This document shows, piece by piece, positions 60,999 through 64,000 of a DNA stretch of 64,000 nucleotides. The first letter of the stretch is position 1; each line of letters begins with the position of its first letter. Under the pieces are notes generated by a model. That model did no database searches and had not been told where the DNA came from. It was given only the letters and a program-made list of their open reading frames with translations. A program made the position numbers and the translations under genes. The DNA comes from Gammaproteobacteria bacterium LSUCC0096 (GTDB lineage: Bacteria > Pseudomonadota > Gammaproteobacteria > Pseudomonadales > Litorivicinaceae), in NCBI GenBank assembly GCA_008087055.1, contig VIEA01000002.1:396764-460763 (forward strand), given 5' to 3'.

Positions 60999-62272
60999 AG
61001 AGCTGCAAAGGCGTCTTTTGCCGCTTTAAGAGTCGCGTCAATCACTGAGTCGCTGTGTGTTGAGGATACGAACCCTGCTTCATACATTGATGGCGCAAGA
61101 TAAATTCCGCGATCGAGCATGAGATGGAAAAAGCGCTTAAAGATCTCTTCATCACAGGCCGTGACTTCGGCAAACGACGTGACTGGTTCGTCTGCAAAAA
61201 ATAATCCAAACATGCCTCCGCGACTGACGCCTTGCATCGCAATGCCTGCGTCGGAGGCTTCGGAGATCATCCCTAAAACAAAGCGTTCAGTAGCGGCACT
61301 CAGGCGATCATAAAATCCCGGTTGCGATAACTCAGAGAGTGTTGCAATGCCGGCAGCCATTGCGACAGGATTACCTGATAGTGTGCCCGCTTGATACACG
61401 GGACCGAGTGGAGCGAGCATGTCCATGATGTCTTGACGCCCACCAAACGCACCAACAGGCATCCCGCCGCCGATGATTTTGCCGAGACAAGTCAAGTCAG
61501 GACGGATATTAGTGAGTGCTTGTGCACCACCTTTGGCAACTCGGAAACCTGTCATCACCTCGTCAAAAATCAATACCACGCCGTATTGGTCACACAACGC
61601 CCGAAGTCCCTCAAGATATCCAGGCTTTGGCAGAATCATATTCATATTGCCTGTAATGGGCTCAATGATGATGCATGCGATCGAGTCGCCCTGCTTCTTA
61701 AAGAGTGCTGTCGCCGCATCTAAATCATTGAAGGGTAGGTTGAGCGTATGTTTCGCAAGATCGGCCGGGACACCCGGTGAACTCGGAACACCAAAGGTGA
61801 GGGCGCCCGAGCCTGCTTTGACCAGAAGACTGTCTGAGTGTCCGTGGTAGCACCCTTCAAATTTCACGATCGTATCGCGTCCAGTAAACCCGCGTGCGAG
61901 GCGGATGGCGCTCATCGTTGCTTCGGTGCCGCTTGAGCAAAACCGAAGCTTTTCCATTGACGGAAAGAAGGATTTTACGAGCTCTGCCATATCTGTTTCG
62001 ATTGCAGTGGGTGCACCAAAAGACAACCCGTTTTCAATGGCATCACGCACAGCTTGTAATACGCGTGGGTTGGCATGCCCAGCAATCATTGGGCCCCAAC
62101 TGCCGATGTAATCAATATATTGTTTGCCGTCAGCATCATAAAGATAAGGTCCTTCAGCCTTGCTGAAGAAAACAGGCGTGCCGCCAACGGCACGGAATGC
62201 TCGCACGGGAGAGTTCACGCCGCCCGCAATAGACAGGCTGGCTCGCTCAAAGAGTTGTTCAGATTTAGACAT
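60995..62272 (-). CDS. hemL: Glutamate-1-semialdehyde 2,1-aminomutase
   Basis: The 425-residue PLP enzyme starts at ATG 62272, with AAGGA 8 bases upstream. It has [89 protein letters not shown] and the PLP lysine in [19 protein letters not shown]. It makes 5-aminolevulinate for heme. Confidence 0.97.
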   Translation of the reverse strand: MSKSEQLFERASLSIAGGVNSPVRAFRAVGGTPVFFSKAEGPYLYDADGKQYIDYIGSWGPMIAGHANPRVLQAVRDAIENGLSFGAPTAIETDMAELVKSFFPSMEKLRFCSSGTEATMSAIRLARGFTGRDTIVKFEGCYHGHSDSLLVKAGSGALTFGVPSSPGVPADLAKHTLNLPFNDLDAATALFKKQGDSIACIIIEPITGNMNMILPKPGYLEGLRALCDQYGVVLIFDEVMTGFRVAKGGAQALTNIRPDLTCLGKIIGGGMPVGAFGGRQDIMDMLAPLGPVYQAGTLSGNPVAMAAGIATLSELSQPGFYDRLSAATERFVLGMISEASDAGIAMQGVSRGGMFGLFFADEPVTSFAEVTACDEEIFKRFFHLMLDRGIYLAPSMYEAGFVSSTHSDSVIDATLKAAKDAFAAL

Positions 62273-62282
62273 GCAATATTCC

Positions 62283-62891
62283 TTAAAATAATTCTGTGAG
62301 TCGGCGTGCTGCTTCGCCAATATCCTTTGCACGAAACACAGCGCCTGATACCGCGAGCATTGACACGCCAGTATCTAAAACTTGTCTTCCATTATCGGCT
62401 GTGATGCCACCGATTGCGACAACAGGGATAGGACACTCCCTGACTAATACACCGAGTTGTCTTAGCGACAATCCGCTGGCGGCAGGTTTAGTGTTCGACT
62501 CGAATAGCCGGCCAAAAGCACAATATGTTGCTCCGTCGGCAACAGCTTCTTCCATCAGCTCTCTCGAGTCATGGCACGTACGTCCAAGAATCGCGTCAGC
62601 ACCCAAGTTTTTACGTGCTTCGCTTAAAGAACCGTCGGTTTGCCCGAGATGAACACCTTGTGCACCAACTGTTTGCACAATGCGGGCATTGTCATTGATT
62701 AAACAGGGTGTGCCATGTTGTTGACAGGATTCGACAACTGCTTCGGCAAGCGAAAGATACAGGCCCTCATCGTCTGTTTTATGGCGAAACTGAACGAGAC
62801 TCGCTCCACCATCGATTGCCTCACTGACCTGCTGATACAGCAGGTCAGGGTCAGCAATTGACGCATCGGTGATGACATAAAGTCCGTGCAT
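62283..62891 (-). CDS. thiE: Thiamine-phosphate synthase
   Basis: The 202-residue barrel protein has [90 protein letters not shown] and [30 protein letters not shown]. It joins the thiazole and pyrimidine phosphates. It overlaps hemJ as TAATG and precedes hemL. Confidence 0.96.
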   Translation of the reverse strand: MHGLYVITDASIADPDLLYQQVSEAIDGGASLVQFRHKTDDEGLYLSLAEAVVESCQQHGTPCLINDNARIVQTVGAQGVHLGQTDGSLSEARKNLGADAILGRTCHDSRELMEEAVADGATYCAFGRLFESNTKPAASGLSLRQLGVLVRECPIPVVAIGGITADNGRQVLDTGVSMLAVSGAVFRAKDIGEAARRLTELF

Positions 62892-63319
62892 TAGAACGGT
62901 TTGACGATGACCAGAATGACGATCGCAATCAGAGCAATGACGGGTGCTTCGTTAAACCAGCGATACCATACATGGCTTCGAGTATTGGCATCATTCTTAA
63001 ATGTTTTAACGATTTTCATACACCAATGATGATACCCAAGAAGCAGCACGACAAAAGTGAGCTTCGCATGCATCCATCCTTGGCTCATGTACTCGGGCAC
63101 AATCATCAACATCCAGACACCGAGAGCAACTGCAACGACCATTGATGGAGTCATGATGCCGTTGAGTAGTTTTCTTTCCATGATTTTGAAACGTTCGATC
63201 CCGGCCGTATCCGTGGCGTCGGTCATTGCGTGATACACGAATAGCCGAGGGAGATAAAACAAGGCCGCAAACCAAGTGACGACCGCGATGAGATGAAATG
63301 CTTTAATCCAAAGAAACAT
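62891..63319 (-). CDS. hemJ: Protoporphyrinogen oxidase HemJ (CopD/UPF0093 family)
   Basis: The 142-residue protein has four membrane helices and the HemJ pattern: LWIKAFHLIAVVTWFAALFYLPRLFVYHA (conserved His), RKLLNGIMTPSMVVAVALGVWML, WMHAKLTFVVLLLGYHHWC (conserved Lys) and RWFNEAPVIALIAIVILVIVKPF. HemJ oxidises protoporphyrinogen IX in heme synthesis, fitting hemL and thiE as neighbours. Confidence 0.92.
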   Translation of the reverse strand: MFLWIKAFHLIAVVTWFAALFYLPRLFVYHAMTDATDTAGIERFKIMERKLLNGIMTPSMVVAVALGVWMLMIVPEYMSQGWMHAKLTFVVLLLGYHHWCMKIVKTFKNDANTRSHVWYRWFNEAPVIALIAIVILVIVKPF

Positions 63320-63374
63320 GGTGCCTCCTAAAGTGGAGACAGGAGTACACCAAGTCTGTCACTGAAAGGCAAGA

Positions 63375-64000
63375 TTAGTCGCGTTCTTGATGCCTTACTG
63401 TCGATTGCACATCGATAACCGCTTTGAACAAGTCACCTTCTGTAATTACACCGAGTAGCTCTCGCGTATCTCTGGCAATGATTGGAACTGATTCACCGAC
63501 GAAGTCACTGACGGTGTGCATCGCGTGCTGTAATGAGTCATCAAGGTTTAACAGCATTGGGTCTGCGTCAGCGAATTGGAACACGGTCTGATCGCCAGCC
63601 TCAATCGCTTGGTGAACCGACAGTTTTCCAGCCAAGCGCCCGGAATCAGAGACGACGTAGGCTTCAGTTTGATCTGCCTGGCGCATGAGTTCGAGGGCTT
63701 CTGTCCCAGTCGACGTCTCATTCACTTTGACGTAATCATCACTCAAGTGCGTTTCGAGTGTGTGCTGAGATAGTGCAATTGCTTCACGACCCAGTGCGAG
63801 GTCAATCCCTCGATCCAGAAGTTGCCGATCAAAGAAGGAGTGCCCGAATAGCCGATGTGTTAACAGCATCGATGCCATGACAGCCATCAGTGCAGCCACC
63901 GCGTAGGCATATGATTGCGTTAATTCAAGGATGATCAGCACGGCTGCGACGGGGGCGCCGATGACGTTGGCTGCGACTGCGGCCATTGCAGCGATGCTGA
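63375..64000 (-). CDS. ClC-type chloride channel with C-terminal CBS domains, 5' part outside window
   Basis: The frame runs off the window edge and reads SIAAMAAVAANVIGAPVAAVLIILELTQSYAYAVAALMAVMASML. This is the ClC helix N-O-P-like region with the GAPxxAxLxxxELT motif. After LFGHSFFDRQLLDRGIDLALGREA comes a tandem CBS region (about 90-200 of the visible part) with QTEAYVVSDSGRLAGKLSVHQAI and VPIIARDTRELLGVITEGDLFKAVI. It is probably a Cl-/H+ antiporter or channel regulated by nucleotide binding to CBS. The N-terminal selectivity filter is not visible. Confidence 0.88.
   Translation of the reverse strand, partial: SIAAMAAVAANVIGAPVAAVLIILELTQSYAYAVAALMAVMASMLLTHRLFGHSFFDRQLLDRGIDLALGREAIALSQHTLETHLSDDYVKVNETSTGTEALELMRQADQTEAYVVSDSGRLAGKLSVHQAIEAGDQTVFQFADADPMLLNLDDSLQHAMHTVSDFVGESVPIIARDTRELLGVITEGDLFKAVIDVQSTVRHQERD

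Overview
The window looks like chromosomal DNA of a free-living, probably marine, gammaproteobacterium, with GC near 50% by eye. The housekeeping order is typical of that class: lptD-surA-pdxA-rsmA-apaG-apaH, rpsU-yqeY-dnaG-rpoD with divergent tsaD, trpEGDC behind gph, coq7, hemL-thiE, and a PBP1b gene followed by a TPR lipoprotein resembling Pseudomonas LpoP. The exact genus cannot be read from the sequence; a Litorivicinus-like or Oceanospirillales-like organism is only a guess. No rRNA, tRNA, insertion sequence, prophage or CRISPR array was seen, and no gene-free stretch exceeds 300 bases.

Positions 1-21,500 form a catabolic island for organic acids. Short, mostly divergent operons encode a tripartite tricarboxylate transporter (TctABC), a CaiB-type CoA-transferase, an enoyl-CoA hydratase, an MmgE/PrpD dehydratase, an atypical SDR, an isocitrate-lyase-superfamily lyase, an ornithine-cyclodeaminase-family enzyme, a TauD-type oxygenase, two enolase-superfamily enzymes (one recognisable as D-tartrate dehydratase), a LeuCD-type hydro-lyase, an alpha/beta hydrolase, a nitroreductase, a four-module rhodanese protein and two sulfur-anion exporter-like proteins (TauE/SafE and YeiH). 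A GntR/FadR-type regulator sits at one end. Copies of a palindrome with core TTGTNNACAA lie in front of the regulator and of at least five of these transcription units, so the island reads as one regulon.

Positions 21,476-29,370 are a malonate module: a divergent GntR regulator (MatR-like) with a HAD dehalogenase, a TRAP transporter, a maleate-isomerase-like racemase-superfamily protein, malonyl-CoA decarboxylase and malonyl-CoA synthetase, ending in a clear intrinsic terminator.

Positions 29,466-48,694 are conserved housekeeping operons: the sigma/primase/S21 operon, tsaD-folB, the lptD-to-cca operon, and gph-trpEGDC-DUF2489-osmC.

Positions 48,803-56,052 hold an unusual signalling and surface module: a lone receiver protein, a lone Hpt protein, a LysR regulator, a GAF-containing hybrid histidine kinase translationally coupled to a cadherin-like outer-membrane barrel protein with 24 tandem Asp-Pro-Thr units, a GGDEF protein and a small membrane protein. 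It looks like a phosphorelay and c-di-GMP circuit around a surface protein.

Positions 56,053-64,000 return to housekeeping genes (coq7, an APH-like fusion with a degenerate P-loop, mrcB-lpoP, hemL, thiE, hemJ) and end inside a ClC-type chloride channel gene cut by the window edge.
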